From: Desulfuromonadales bacterium | GTDB lineage: Bacteria; Desulfobacterota; Desulfuromonadia; Desulfuromonadales; Syntrophotaleaceae | Length of the DNA: 41,475 bases | Reading direction: 5' to 3' | Assembly: GCA_013619105.1 (NCBI GenBank) | Contig: JABXKU010000012.1 | Location: 1-41,475 of the forward strand | Shown: in pieces, positions 5,750-14,213 of the stretch | Layout: each line of letters starts with the position of its first letter | Position numbering within the stretch: position 1 is the first letter of the stretch | Made by a program: the position numbers and the translations under genes | Notes under the pieces: model-generated | Told to the model about the DNA's origin: nothing | Database searches by the model: none | The model's input: only the letters and a program-made list of their open reading frames with translations

Positions 5750-7603
5750 TTAGCTCATTCCGCCAAGCTTTTCCAAAATCTTATTGCTGCGCGTCAAAAA
5801 GGCCTCCATGCGCTCTTTATCGAAAGAACGCTGGCTAAGCATAGCCAGGTCGTAGACCTGCTCGGCGAGCATGGTGGCGTCTTCGTCGCGCTTGGCTTCT
5901 TGCAGCTTGAGGATGTTTTGAACCACCGGGCTCTTGAGATTGACCATTAGGGTATGCTCGGCAAACATGTCGGGCATATCACCATCGGGGCTCATAGAGC
6001 GGGTCATTTCCTTAAAGCGGCGGGTCTGCTCCGAAAGCAGAATCATGCCGGAGACGCTGTCGTCCTTAAGGCTTTCGACCCGAACGATAAGGCCGCCGGC
6101 CTTAAGGGACGCCTCAAAGAGTTCCGTAACCTGGGCGGCCTGCAGCTTTTGCTCGTCGGGCCCGGCCAACTCGATCTTACGATCTTCTTCGAGCAGATTT
6201 TCAGTAAGGTCGGAGTCGACTCGCTCGAACTTGACGTCAGTGTTTTTTGTTTCCAAAAACTGAATAAAGTGGCTGTCGATCAGTGCGTCGAGGAGCAGCA
6301 CTTCCATGCCCTGGCTTTTAAACAGCTTGATGTAGGTCGCCTGGGCGGCCTCATCGTTAGCGTAGTAGACTTTTTTGTCGTGTTTGGTCGCGGCCCGCTC
6401 CAGATATTCGGCCAGGGTGGTATGGCCCCCCTCGTCGGTGGTGCGGAAGATGACCTGCTCTTGCACCTTGTCGTAGAACTTGTCGTCGCGAAGCATGCCG
6501 TACTTGACGAAGGTATGGATGTCGTCCCAGATCTTGCTGAACGCCTTGCGGTCCTGGCGGGCCAGATCGCAGATCTTGCTCGCCACCCGGCTGGTGATGA
6601 CTTCGCGGATCTTGCGTACCTGAGGCTCGTTCTGCAGGTAAGAACGGGAAACGTTCAGCGGCAGATCGGGAGCGTCGAGGCAGCCCTGCAAGGGGGTGAG
6701 GAATTCGGGGATCAGCTCGGGGCAATTGTCGGAGACAAACACCTGGTTGCAAAAGAGTTTGATGTGGCTCTTTGCCATATCAAATTCAGTAGTTAAACGT
6801 GGAAAGTAGAGAATTCCCTTGAGGTTAAAGGGGAAATCGACGTTGAGGTGAATCCAGAACAGAGGCTCTTCGGCCATGGGATAGAGCTTGGCGTAGAATT
6901 CCTTGTACTGCTCATCGGTGGTCTCGTTGGCGGACTGGTTCCACAGGGGCGCGCTGTCGTTGACCTGCTCACCGGCCAGGGTCACTTTAACCGGCAAGAA
7001 GTTGCAGTACTTCTTTACGACTTCCCTTACCTTGGCCTCTTCGAGGAACTCCTTCTCGTCGGCTTCGAGATGCAGAATGATCTCGGTGCCACGATCGGTC
7101 TTCTCGATCTCTTCCAGCTCATAGCTGGTGCTGCCTTCGCAGGTCCAGTGGGCGCCGGCGACATCTTTCTGGTAGGACAGTGAGCGAATCTCAACCGTAT
7201 CGGCGACCATGAAGGAAGAATAGAAACCCAGGCCGAAATGGCCGATGATCTGATTCTTGTCGTCGAGACCTTTGAATTTTTGGACAAATTCTTCAGCCGA
7301 GGAGAACGCCACCTGGTTGATGTATTTGCGGATCTCGTCGGCGGTCATGCCGATGCCGTTGTCCTTGATGGTCAGGGTGCCAGCGTCTTTGTCGATGCTG
7401 ATGTCGACCACATAATCTTCGGCCAACTGCAGGCCCTCGACCAGGTTGACGTGCTGCAATTTGGTAATAGCGTCGACGGCGTTGGAGACCAGTTCCCGCA
7501 GGAAGATCTCTTTTTCACTGTAGAGCCATTTTTTAATGATGGGGAAGATGTTCTCGGTATGGATGGAGATATTGCCCTTTTCGGGCTGGTTGTGCTCGGC
7601 CAT
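5750..7603 (-). CDS. htpG: Molecular chaperone HtpG (Hsp90 family)
   Basis: 617 aa, close to the usual 620-640. Cytosolic ATP-dependent dimeric chaperone. The GHL ATPase motifs are in order: ELVSNAVDA (37-45, catalytic E37 and Mg-binding N41), DNGIGMT (81-87, adenine-contacting D81) and GHFGLGFYSSF (121-131, ATP lid). The middle domain has LYFPRLTTEFD-like and SRSYLQNEPQVRKI segments. The C-terminal dimerisation domain ends QRSFDKERMEAFLTRSNKILEKLGGMS. AGGAGG stands 11 nt before the ATG. It is a single-gene unit with a sigma-70-type promoter (7655-7683) and its own terminator. No sigma-32-like promoter was apparent. The last 50 codons and the terminator are duplicated at 3605-3798. Confidence 0.98.
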   Translation of the reverse strand: MAEHNQPEKGNISIHTENIFPIIKKWLYSEKEIFLRELVSNAVDAITKLQHVNLVEGLQLAEDYVVDISIDKDAGTLTIKDNGIGMTADEIRKYINQVAFSSAEEFVQKFKGLDDKNQIIGHFGLGFYSSFMVADTVEIRSLSYQKDVAGAHWTCEGSTSYELEEIEKTDRGTEIILHLEADEKEFLEEAKVREVVKKYCNFLPVKVTLAGEQVNDSAPLWNQSANETTDEQYKEFYAKLYPMAEEPLFWIHLNVDFPFNLKGILYFPRLTTEFDMAKSHIKLFCNQVFVSDNCPELIPEFLTPLQGCLDAPDLPLNVSRSYLQNEPQVRKIREVITSRVASKICDLARQDRKAFSKIWDDIHTFVKYGMLRDDKFYDKVQEQVIFRTTDEGGHTTLAEYLERAATKHDKKVYYANDEAAQATYIKLFKSQGMEVLLLDALIDSHFIQFLETKNTDVKFERVDSDLTENLLEEDRKIELAGPDEQKLQAAQVTELFEASLKAGGLIVRVESLKDDSVSGMILLSEQTRRFKEMTRSMSPDGDMPDMFAEHTLMVNLKSPVVQNILKLQEAKRDEDATMLAEQVYDLAMLSQRSFDKERMEAFLTRSNKILEKLGGMS

Positions 7604-7654
7604 GGTCGCTTTATCCTCCTGGGGCTGATTAATTTATTGCTCAAAACTGTGGCA

Positions 7655-7683
7655 AATGTAGGCATCTAAGGAGCATTTGTCAA
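7655..7683 (-). promoter_or_regulatory. Sigma-70-type promoter of htpG
   Basis: Minus-strand TTGACA (7683-7678), 17-nt spacer, TACATT (7660-7655), about 50 nt before the htpG start codon. Confidence 0.6.
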
Positions 7684-7689
7684 CCTTGC

Positions 7690-7960
7690 TGGCGACGCAA
7701 AAAATCCGTACAACTTCGTTGCAGTGCTTTTCTGGGCTTCAACCTCCCCTGTGACGCCGCCGGAGCGAAGTGGACGTTTTGCGAGCAAGGAGGGCAACTG
7801 TCCGAGCGTAGCGAGTTTTTGCCCTCCCGCAAAACGTCTGCGAAGCGCAGGGAACCCGCAGGGCAAGGAGCCGGGGCGCGTTTTTCTGCTACCTCTTTTG
7901 CCGCGCAGAAAAAGAGTAAGGCGTTGCGCGGGGCCGCAACCCCGCGGGGTAGAGTTCGAA
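7690..7960. repeat. GC-rich hairpin repeat region between htpG and the cupin gene
   Basis: The gap 7684-8034 holds no credible gene. It contains a strong hairpin: GACGTTTTGCG (7773-7783) and GGAGGGCAA (7789-7797) pair with TTGCCCTCC (7819-7827) and CGCAAAACGTC (7828-7838), a 20-bp stem with one 5-nt bulge. The loop holds GAGCGTAGCGAG. A second hairpin CGCGGGG / CCCCGCG lies at 7927-7946. Several frames are open across it in both directions, as expected of GC-rich non-coding DNA. It resembles a dispersed intergenic repeat; only a genome search can show copies. Confidence 0.55.
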
Positions 7961-7968
7961 TACAAAGA

Positions 7969-8002
7969 GGGATGCTCACCATAAAAAATGAGCATCCCTT
8001 TT
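7969..8002. terminator. Hairpin downstream of the cupin gene
   Basis: GGGATGCTCA (7969-7978) pairs perfectly with TGAGCATCCC (7989-7998), 10 bp with a 10-nt A-rich loop. A TTTT run follows on the plus strand. On the minus strand, the direction of the cupin gene ending at 8035, the trailing sequence is TCTTTG, a weaker terminator. Confidence 0.5.
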
Positions 8003-8034
8003 AATCAAAAACTTCGAGCATTCAGCGAAAAAAG

Positions 8035-8340
8035 CTACAGCACCTTAATCACCAGCACCCGCAGATCAACAGACCCAGTATTAGTCCAACCGCGCATCTC
8101 ATCCGCCGGAATCTCAATCAGGGTATCGGCACCGAGAGTCGCACTCTCATCCCCTACTTCGAGGATTCCGCTGCCTTCCAGCACATAGAAGATGACATCA
8201 AAGGGGTTTGGATGTTTTTCCAGTACCTCGCCCGGTTTGAAGCAAAGATGAATGACCTCGGTTCTCTCCGAGCCAAACAGCTTATGGGCGGCAATGTTGA
8301 TGGGAATCAGTTCGGCGTCTTTAAGATGAGTCACATTCAT
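8035..8340 (-). CDS. Small cupin-domain protein
   Basis: 101 aa, a single cupin_2 barrel. The metal-site region reads LCFKPGEVLEKHPNPFDVIFYVLEGSGILEVGDE. This is cupin motif 1 with H and E positions only partly conserved: KHPNPFDV where HxH(x)3-4E is typical. Motif 2 (GADTLIEIPADEMRGWTNTGS) lacks the usual His, so metal binding may be weak or absent. It is a cytosolic protein of unknown substrate. Relatives act as sensors, isomerases or dioxygenases. The ATG follows AGGGAGTACCCTG-like sequence. It lies 106 nt downstream of hcp, after the hcp terminator, and could be expressed by read-through. The fold is clear and the function is not. Confidence 0.85.
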   Translation of the reverse strand: MNVTHLKDAELIPINIAAHKLFGSERTEVIHLCFKPGEVLEKHPNPFDVIFYVLEGSGILEVGDESATLGADTLIEIPADEMRGWTNTGSVDLRVLVIKVL

Positions 8341-8378
8341 CAGGGTACTCCCTATAAAATTTAGTAGTTTCCTCGCCT

Positions 8379-8410
8379 AAAAAAATGGGCGGCGACGGGG
8401 GTCGCCGCCC
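8379..8410 (-). terminator. Rho-independent terminator of hcp
   Basis: GGGCGGCGAC (8387-8396) pairs with GTCGCCGCCC (8401-8410), 10 bp with a 4-nt loop, followed by a minus-strand T run (8385-8379). Confidence 0.85.
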
Positions 8411-8446
8411 GATAGGAACAGGAGGTTTTGCTGTTGTTATTTATTA

Positions 8447-10078
8447 TCAGCCGAGAATCTCTTTAAGGTCCTGTTCTGCTGTGGTGATGGGCGCGATGTT
8501 GAAGTTCTCCACCAAGAAGTTGAGGACGTTCGGGGTGATAAAGGCCGGCAGTGTGGGACCGAGCTTGATGTTTTTGATACCGAGATGCAGCAGGGTCAAG
8601 AGGATAACCACGGCTTTCTGCTCGTACCAGGAGAGGATCATCGACAGCGGCAGATCGTTCACTCCGCATTCAAAGGCGCCGGCCAAGGCCACTGCGATCT
8701 GAATAGCGCTATAGGCATCGTTGCACTGGCCGATGTCGAGAAGGCGCGGGATACCACCGATGTCGCCGAAGTCGAGCTTGTTGAAACGGTACTTGCCGCA
8801 GGCCAGAGTCAGTATCACGCTGTCCTGGGGTACCTTCTCGGCGAATTCGGTGTAGTAATTACGGCCCGATTTCGCGCCGTCGCAACCGCCGATAAGGAAG
8901 AAGTGCTTGATATCGCCATTCTTGACCGCCTCGATGATCTTGTCAGCCACGCCGAGTACGGCGTTGTGACCAAATCCAACCAGGATTTCCTTACCCGAAG
9001 CTTCTGCAACATCAGGGCTGGCCAGGGCTTTGGCGATGACGGCGCTAAAATCAAAACCTTCGATGTGAGTCACCTCAGGCCAAGCGGTGCAGCCCCAGGT
9101 GAAGAGTCGGTCTTTGTAGGAATCGGCCGGTTTCTGAATACAATTGGTATTAAAGATAATCGCGCCGGGGAACTGGGGCAGTTCCTTGGCTTGATCCTGC
9201 CAGGCACCGCCGAAGTTTCCGGTCAGGTGGGCGTATTTCTTCAGGCCCGGATAACCGTGGGCGGGGAGCATCTCGCCATGGGTATAGACGTTAATGCCTT
9301 TGCCCTCGGTCTGCTTGAGCAGTTCTTCGAGCATTTTCAGGTCGTGGCCGGAGACCAGGATCCCTTTACCGGCCTTGGTACCAGTATTGACCGGGGTCGG
9401 TACTGGGTGGCCATAGTTTTCCACGTGGCCCGCGTTGAGCAGGCCCATTACGGTCAGGTTGTGCTTACCGCACTCCATGCTCAAGTTGACGAAATCCATC
9501 AGGCCGAGCTCTGGATCGCAAGTAGCGGCCAGTGCTTGCTCGATAAATGCAGTCACTTCAGGATCGGTCTTGCCAAGAATGCGGGCGTGGTCGGCGTAGG
9601 AGGCCATGCCTTTAAGGCCATAAATAAGAATTTCTACCACCGAGCGGACGTCCGCATCGCTGTGCAGGTCGGCAATGCCGAATTTCTCGCCCTGTGTTAC
9701 CAGATCTGCTGCCGGGATCCAGTTTGGGGCGCCTTTTTCAAAGGTTGGTGCCTTGATACCATGGGTTTCTTTGAAGGCGTCTTCGTACAGACGCTGAGCT
9801 TTATTTTTGAGTTCGGCGCATTGGACAACTATATTAGCAAGGCGGGCAGCGTCGAAGTCGACGTTGGTCACCGTGGCAAACAGACCCTCAATCAGAAAAG
9901 TATCGAAAGCAGAATCGGTGGCACCGAGCTTGCGGGCTTTACTGGCAAAAAACCCGAGCCCTTGCAGGCCGTGCAACAGATTGTCCTGCAGCGCTGCCAC
10001 ATTGGGCTGCTTGCCGCATACTCCGACCTTGTTACACCCGGTACCGTTGGCTGCTTGCTCGCATTGATGGCAAAACAT
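8447..10078 (-). CDS. hcp: Hydroxylamine reductase / hybrid cluster protein
   Basis: 543 aa. The N-terminus MFCHQCEQAANGTGCNKVGVC carries the four Cys (3, 6, 15, 21) for the proximal [4Fe-4S] cluster. Downstream H, E and C motifs of the hybrid Fe-S-O cluster are present, including GHNAVLG, IGGCDGAKSGRNYY, ILTLACGKYRFNKLDFGDIGG and LSMILSWYEQKAVVILL. The family detoxifies nitrogen oxides (NO reductase activity; hydroxylamine reduction in vitro) in anaerobic cytoplasm. AAAGGAGAG lies just before the ATG. The gene is monocistronic, with its own terminator at 8379-8410. A perfect HcpR/FNR-type box (10174-10187) stands at about -40 from the predicted start of transcription, consistent with induction by nitrosative stress. 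No adjacent hcr reductase gene is seen. Confidence 0.97.
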   Translation of the reverse strand: MFCHQCEQAANGTGCNKVGVCGKQPNVAALQDNLLHGLQGLGFFASKARKLGATDSAFDTFLIEGLFATVTNVDFDAARLANIVVQCAELKNKAQRLYEDAFKETHGIKAPTFEKGAPNWIPAADLVTQGEKFGIADLHSDADVRSVVEILIYGLKGMASYADHARILGKTDPEVTAFIEQALAATCDPELGLMDFVNLSMECGKHNLTVMGLLNAGHVENYGHPVPTPVNTGTKAGKGILVSGHDLKMLEELLKQTEGKGINVYTHGEMLPAHGYPGLKKYAHLTGNFGGAWQDQAKELPQFPGAIIFNTNCIQKPADSYKDRLFTWGCTAWPEVTHIEGFDFSAVIAKALASPDVAEASGKEILVGFGHNAVLGVADKIIEAVKNGDIKHFFLIGGCDGAKSGRNYYTEFAEKVPQDSVILTLACGKYRFNKLDFGDIGGIPRLLDIGQCNDAYSAIQIAVALAGAFECGVNDLPLSMILSWYEQKAVVILLTLLHLGIKNIKLGPTLPAFITPNVLNFLVENFNIAPITTAEQDLKEILG

Positions 10079-10147
10079 GGATTCTCTCCTTTAATGAGGG
10101 ATAAATATATGACATTTGGTTAGTCTTGTCTCTTTGTTGCAGTCAGA

Positions 10148-10187
10148 CTATACCAGCCTCTAACGGAAGATATTGACGTGTGTCAAT
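10148..10187 (-). promoter_or_regulatory. hcp promoter with HcpR-type operator
   Basis: TTGAC-GTGT-GTCAA (10174-10187) is a perfect palindrome equal to the HcpR consensus known from Deltaproteobacteria (CRP/FNR family). On the minus strand a TATAGT -10 (10153-10148) lies so that the box is centred about 40 nt before the start of transcription, the class II activator position. No good -35 is present, as expected for activator dependence. Confidence 0.75.
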
Positions 10188-10258
10188 TTTATGATTTTAA
10201 GCCCACGAATAGGATTTGTCTTTTCCCCTGTCTCTAACATTGAATAACTTGGCCCCGT

Positions 10259-10287
10259 TTGCCGCCATATAGCAACTCTGTTATGCT
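10259..10287 (+). promoter_or_regulatory. Possible sigma-70 promoter of the DUF255 gene
   Basis: TTGCCG (10259-10264), 17-nt spacer, TATGCT (10282-10287), 52 nt before the start codon. The match is moderate. Confidence 0.4.
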
Positions 10288-10339
10288 GATCCATAAGCAT
10301 CCAAATTCATTCGTTCTTTGAGTAGAAAAGGGAGTTGCT

Positions 10340-12478
10340 ATGAGCCAAGCTGTTGAAGGCAATAATCGAGTCGGTCGCCTTTCGGCCGTGGATATCAGTC
10401 AATTACCTGTCGATGGTGGGGCCCAGTACAATCGTCTGATCTTTGAAAAGAGCCCCTATCTTTTGCAGCACGCCGAAAACCCAGTCGATTGGCACCCCTG
10501 GGGCGAAGAGGCCTTTGCTTTGGCCCGCCGTGAGGATAAGCCAGTGTTGGTTTCCATCGGTTATTCGACCTGCCACTGGTGCCACGTCATGGAGCACGAA
10601 TCCTTCGAAAATGAAGAAGTGGCGGCCGTTATCAATCGCTTGTTCGTGCCGATCAAGGTCGATCGCGAAGAACGACCCGATGTGGATAATACCTATATGA
10701 CCGCCTGTCAGATCCTCACCGGCGGTGGTGGCTGGCCCTTGAACGTCTTTCTCAGCCCGGACAAACAACCTTTTTATGTCGCCACCTACATGCCGCTCGA
10801 AGCGCGGGAGCAGATGGCCAGCATCACCGATATTCTTGAACGGATCGGAAACACCTGGCAAACCAATCGCCAGCAGCTTCTTGATTCAGGACAACGGTTG
10901 ACTGACTCTTTGCTAAAAATGGAGAGCGACGCTACAGGCAGTGCCGAAGGACAGCAACTAAACGAAGGACCGCTAAAAGAAACCTACGCTAAATTTCTTG
11001 AGACGTTCGACAAGGAACGGGGAGGTTTTGGCGAAGCGCCCAAGTTCCCCGTGGCTCACAACCTCTCCCTGCTATTGCGTCTTGGTTCACGCCTTGGCCT
11101 TGAGAATGCCGAGACCATGGCCCTGCGCACCCTGCAAAGCATTCGCCTGAGTGGCACCTATGATCATATCGGCTTTGGTGTACATCGCTACGCCGTGGAT
11201 GCTCACTGGCGGGTACCCCATTTTGAAAAGATGCTCTACGATCAAGCGCTGTTGAGCCTGGCGGCAGCGGATGCCTTTCAAGCTAGTCGCGATCCCTTCT
11301 TTTCCACCATGGTCGACGAAATTAGCGAATACGTGCTGCGCGACCTGACCGATCCCCAAGGTGGCTTCTACAGCGGTGAGGATGCCGATTCGGAAGGGGT
11401 CGAAGGAACCTTCTACCTGTGGACGCCACAACAGGTGCAGGAGGTGCTCGGTCTGGAGCATGGCACCATCTTTTGCCATTGTTACGAGGTGTCGGAAGGG
11501 GGCAATTTTGAAGGCAGCAACATTGTCCGCCTTGAGATGGATGTCACCAAATGGGCGGCCTGGTTCGGCATCGAGCCGGAGCGTCTCAGCGAGGTGTTGG
11601 CTCTGGGTCGACAAATGTTGTTTACGGCCCGGGAAACACGGATTAGACCCCATCGTGACGACAAGGTACTGACCGCCTGGAACGGTCTGATGATCGCGGC
11701 TTTGGCAAGAGCCGCAACGGTACTCGACAAAGAAGAATATCTGCAAGCCGCCAGCGCCAGCGCCGAGTTTATTCTAAATAACATGCGTCGCAAAGATGGT
11801 CGCTTGCTGCGTCGTTATCGTCAGGGAGAAGCAGCCGTGCCCGGTTTTCTTGCTGATTACGCCTTTTTCTGCTGGGGATTGATTGAACTCTACCAGGCCG
11901 GATTCAATAGTCGTTACCTGGATCTGGCACTGGAACTTAGCGCCGATATGGAACGCCTGTTCGGCGACGGTACGGGAAATCTGTTTGACAGTGCCGAGGA
12001 TGCGGAAACGGTGCTGACACGAAGCAAAACGATCCTTGATGGCGCCGTTCCGTCAGGCAATTCAGTCGCCGCCTGGAATCTACTGCGGCTCGCTTCTTTA
12101 ACCGGTGACCAAGCCATGGCCGAGCGGGGTGAAGGGGCCATCAAGACCAGCCTTGCTCAGGCGGCCCGCTACCCCACCGGCACCTCGCTGCTCTCCACGG
12201 CCCTCGACTATGCCCTCGGTCCCCAGGATGTGGTGGTGCTGGCCAGCGCAGACGATGGTGGCAATAAGGAAATGCTGGCCGCACTGCGGGAGCGCTTTTT
12301 GCCCCGCACCCTGGTCTTGCTGGCCGATCCAGACGATGCCCGACTCAACGAATTGACTCCGCTACTACAGGGTAAAGAAACGCGTGATGGTCAGACCACC
12401 GCTTATCTATGCCGGGGCAAAACCTGTCAAGCCCCGGTGACCAGCGCAGAGGAACTGATTTCTTTGTTGGAGACTTAA
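10340..12478 (+). CDS. Thioredoxin-domain protein of the YyaL/DUF255 (spermatogenesis-associated 20-like) family
   Basis: 712 aa, typical for the family (650-700). Residues 28-190 form the thioredoxin-like DUF255 domain, starting [21 protein letters not shown], with the redox-like motif [14 protein letters not shown] (C78, C81) and [15 protein letters not shown]. Residues 200-600 form an (alpha/alpha)6-barrel-like domain similar to N-acylglucosamine 2-epimerase folds ([63 protein letters not shown]). Cytosolic; the biochemical role of the family is unsettled. GGGAG lies 7 nt before the ATG. It is transcribed divergently from hcp and shares the 260-bp intergenic region with the HcpR box. It ends at a perfect bidirectional terminator. 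Confidence 0.95.
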   Translation: MSQAVEGNNRVGRLSAVDISQLPVDGGAQYNRLIFEKSPYLLQHAENPVDWHPWGEEAFALARREDKPVLVSIGYSTCHWCHVMEHESFENEEVAAVINRLFVPIKVDREERPDVDNTYMTACQILTGGGGWPLNVFLSPDKQPFYVATYMPLEAREQMASITDILERIGNTWQTNRQQLLDSGQRLTDSLLKMESDATGSAEGQQLNEGPLKETYAKFLETFDKERGGFGEAPKFPVAHNLSLLLRLGSRLGLENAETMALRTLQSIRLSGTYDHIGFGVHRYAVDAHWRVPHFEKMLYDQALLSLAAADAFQASRDPFFSTMVDEISEYVLRDLTDPQGGFYSGEDADSEGVEGTFYLWTPQQVQEVLGLEHGTIFCHCYEVSEGGNFEGSNIVRLEMDVTKWAAWFGIEPERLSEVLALGRQMLFTARETRIRPHRDDKVLTAWNGLMIAALARAATVLDKEEYLQAASASAEFILNNMRRKDGRLLRRYRQGEAAVPGFLADYAFFCWGLIELYQAGFNSRYLDLALELSADMERLFGDGTGNLFDSAEDAETVLTRSKTILDGAVPSGNSVAAWNLLRLASLTGDQAMAERGEGAIKTSLAQAARYPTGTSLLSTALDYALGPQDVVVLASADDGGNKEMLAALRERFLPRTLVLLADPDDARLNELTPLLQGKETRDGQTTAYLCRGKTCQAPVTSAEELISLLET

Positions 12479-12490
12479 TACCTTGCGACA

Positions 12491-12537
12491 CTGAACGCAA
12501 AAAAGCCGGGGAAAATCCCCGGCTTTTTTGCGTTCAG
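12491..12537. terminator. Bidirectional rho-independent terminator
   Basis: A 47-bp perfect palindrome: 22-bp arms running from CTGAACGC through A6 and GCCGGGGA, a 3-nt loop AAA, and the exact complement. The T6 run on either strand after the GC core serves both convergent genes (DUF255 protein and pyrophosphatase). Confidence 0.95.
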
Positions 12538-12564
12538 CACAAGACCAAGGTCAAATAGTTGTGC

Positions 12565-14211
12565 TTATCCCTGCAAGACCTTAAGTAGATGGGGCACTAA
12601 CTGCTTCTTACGGGACAGCACGCCCTGCAATTCATAGAGCCCTGTTTCCAGTTCAGGATAGCCGATCAGGTAAGGCAGGTCGGCCTCGCCATCGGCCAGC
12701 AGCAGACTTGTTTCCCCAACGATATCGGTCACCAGCAGACCGGCGGCAGCCATTCCCCGGCTCCGCCGCAGATGGGCCAATTCCTTGGCCACTTGATGCT
12801 TAACGCCGTGGAATTCCTCAAAACCGACCACCTCCACCTGCCCTACCCCGAACAGCCTCTCTCCTGACTTGTATTCCTTGAAGTCAGACAGGATCAGGTC
12901 TTCCATACTATCGTAGGCGCTCAGCACGCTGCCGGCGGCAAACATCTCCCGGCCAAAACTTTGGGTATCAAGCTGCGCCAGTTCGCCCAGCCAGACGGCC
13001 AACTCCCTGTCTATATCGGTAGTGGTTGGCGACTTGAGCAGTACCGTATCGGACAACAGCCCGGCCAGCAAAAGACCGGCGCAGGTTTTTTCTGGCTGCA
13101 AACCGGCCTGACGGTAGAGACAGGCGACCAGCGAACAGGTACTACCCAAGGGCTGGTTAATGAACCGGATAGGTCGCTCGGTGTGAAAGTTTCCCAGACG
13201 GTGATGATCGATGACCTCGAGAATTTCCACCCTGTCGGCTCCAGGAACCGCCTGGGACAGCTCATTGTGATCCACAAGAATCAACTTAAGCGGCGTCTCC
13301 ACCAGCAGATCGCTCTTGGTGGCCACTGCAGTAACTCGACCAGCACTATCGAGTACCAGCACCCCAGGACAACCGCCATACAGCAATTTCAGGCGTAAAT
13401 CTTCGCGGCAATCCAGTAGACCAACCGTGGGACAATTACGTTCCATTAAACAATGAACCGGCGTCGATAGCCGTGCTCGCCAGGCAGCGGTGGCGGTATC
13501 GAAGCTGGTACTGAGTACGGTTACCTGCCGCTGTCGGGCAGCAGCCAGCAGCTCTGGAGATATTGTCCCACCGCCGGTAACCACCAGCACCCGCACTCCA
13601 AGATTCACAGCGTGGGCCTGAATTTCCTGTCGATCACCGGTCACTACCAGCAATCGGCGCGGATCGCAGTGTGCTAGCCGGTCAGCAAAGGATTCAAAGG
13701 CCATGGCGCCGACCCAAAGCTCAAGTTCCTGTAACTCCTGTTCGTCGACGGCGTACAGTGCCTTGGCCTGCAGACACTCCTGCAAAGCGGCCAGCGTGGT
13801 CAACACCCGCCGGGAGCCTTCATCCGCCGGCAGCAAAAACCCTTCGGCGGCTCGCTTAAGCATCATCAGCCCCTGGGGGCGCTGCTCATCGTCGGTCACC
13901 GGTAGAAGCCGAACATCATGATGGTGCAGTTGTTCCAAGACAATGGCCAGCGGTGTCTGTCCGCCGATGGTAACGGCTGGAGAACGAACCAGGTCCCGCA
14001 CCCTGGGGGAGACATCGGTAAGCAACAGCGGCACCTCGACATCGAGACGATTCAACACAAATTCGGTCTGTCGATTGAGGTTACCGGCTCGAGCCGCCTT
14101 AACCCCCGCCAGACCTTGCAGCTGGCGCAAGCGGGCATAGCCAATGGCACTGCAAATAGAGTCAGTGTCCGGATGCTTATGACCGACCACATACACCACA
14201 GGTTCGCTCAT
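12565..14211 (-). CDS. ppaC: Manganese-dependent inorganic pyrophosphatase, family II, with CBS-DRTGG regulatory insert
   Basis: 548 aa from the ATG at 14211. The frame extends to 14241, but AGGA lies about 9 nt before the inner ATG, which gives the usual MSEPVVYVVGHKHPDTDS start. DHH-type metal ligands are GHKHPDTD (H11, D15, D17), a VDHNE and an IDHHRLGNF. The catalytic domain is split: the insert of about 65-305 has CBS1, a DRTGG-like domain (LLVVTGDRQEIQAHA) and CBS2, and a DHHA2 domain closes the protein. It hydrolyses PPi to 2 Pi in the cytosol. Known CBS-PPases are inhibited by AMP/ADP and activated by ATP or diadenosine polyphosphates. It starts 2 nt after the stop of the DUF3108 gene, so the two are translationally coupled. 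Confidence 0.95.
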   Translation of the reverse strand: MSEPVVYVVGHKHPDTDSICSAIGYARLRQLQGLAGVKAARAGNLNRQTEFVLNRLDVEVPLLLTDVSPRVRDLVRSPAVTIGGQTPLAIVLEQLHHHDVRLLPVTDDEQRPQGLMMLKRAAEGFLLPADEGSRRVLTTLAALQECLQAKALYAVDEQELQELELWVGAMAFESFADRLAHCDPRRLLVVTGDRQEIQAHAVNLGVRVLVVTGGGTISPELLAAARQRQVTVLSTSFDTATAAWRARLSTPVHCLMERNCPTVGLLDCREDLRLKLLYGGCPGVLVLDSAGRVTAVATKSDLLVETPLKLILVDHNELSQAVPGADRVEILEVIDHHRLGNFHTERPIRFINQPLGSTCSLVACLYRQAGLQPEKTCAGLLLAGLLSDTVLLKSPTTTDIDRELAVWLGELAQLDTQSFGREMFAAGSVLSAYDSMEDLILSDFKEYKSGERLFGVGQVEVVGFEEFHGVKHQVAKELAHLRRSRGMAAAGLLVTDIVGETSLLLADGEADLPYLIGYPELETGLYELQGVLSRKKQLVPHLLKVLQG

Positions 14212-14213
14212 GA

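Noticed and set aside
5591-5950. 119-codon plus-strand frame starting in the htpG-cyclase gap
   Set aside because: It runs through the htpG terminator and into the antisense of htpG, so it is not a gene.
5954-6796. 280-codon plus-strand frame inside htpG
   Set aside because: Shadow of htpG. Its composition mirrors the codons of the real gene and it has no independent signal.
7666-7995. Overlapping 80-110-codon frames on both strands between htpG and the cupin gene
   Set aside because: They cover a GC-rich hairpin repeat. Frames are open in several phases at once, R/P-rich, with no ribosome sites, so repeat DNA is the better reading.
8585-10123. 512-codon open frame on the plus strand opposite hcp
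   Set aside because: It is the antisense shadow of a highly conserved gene with GC-biased third positions. It has no ribosome site, no domain and covers hcp exactly.
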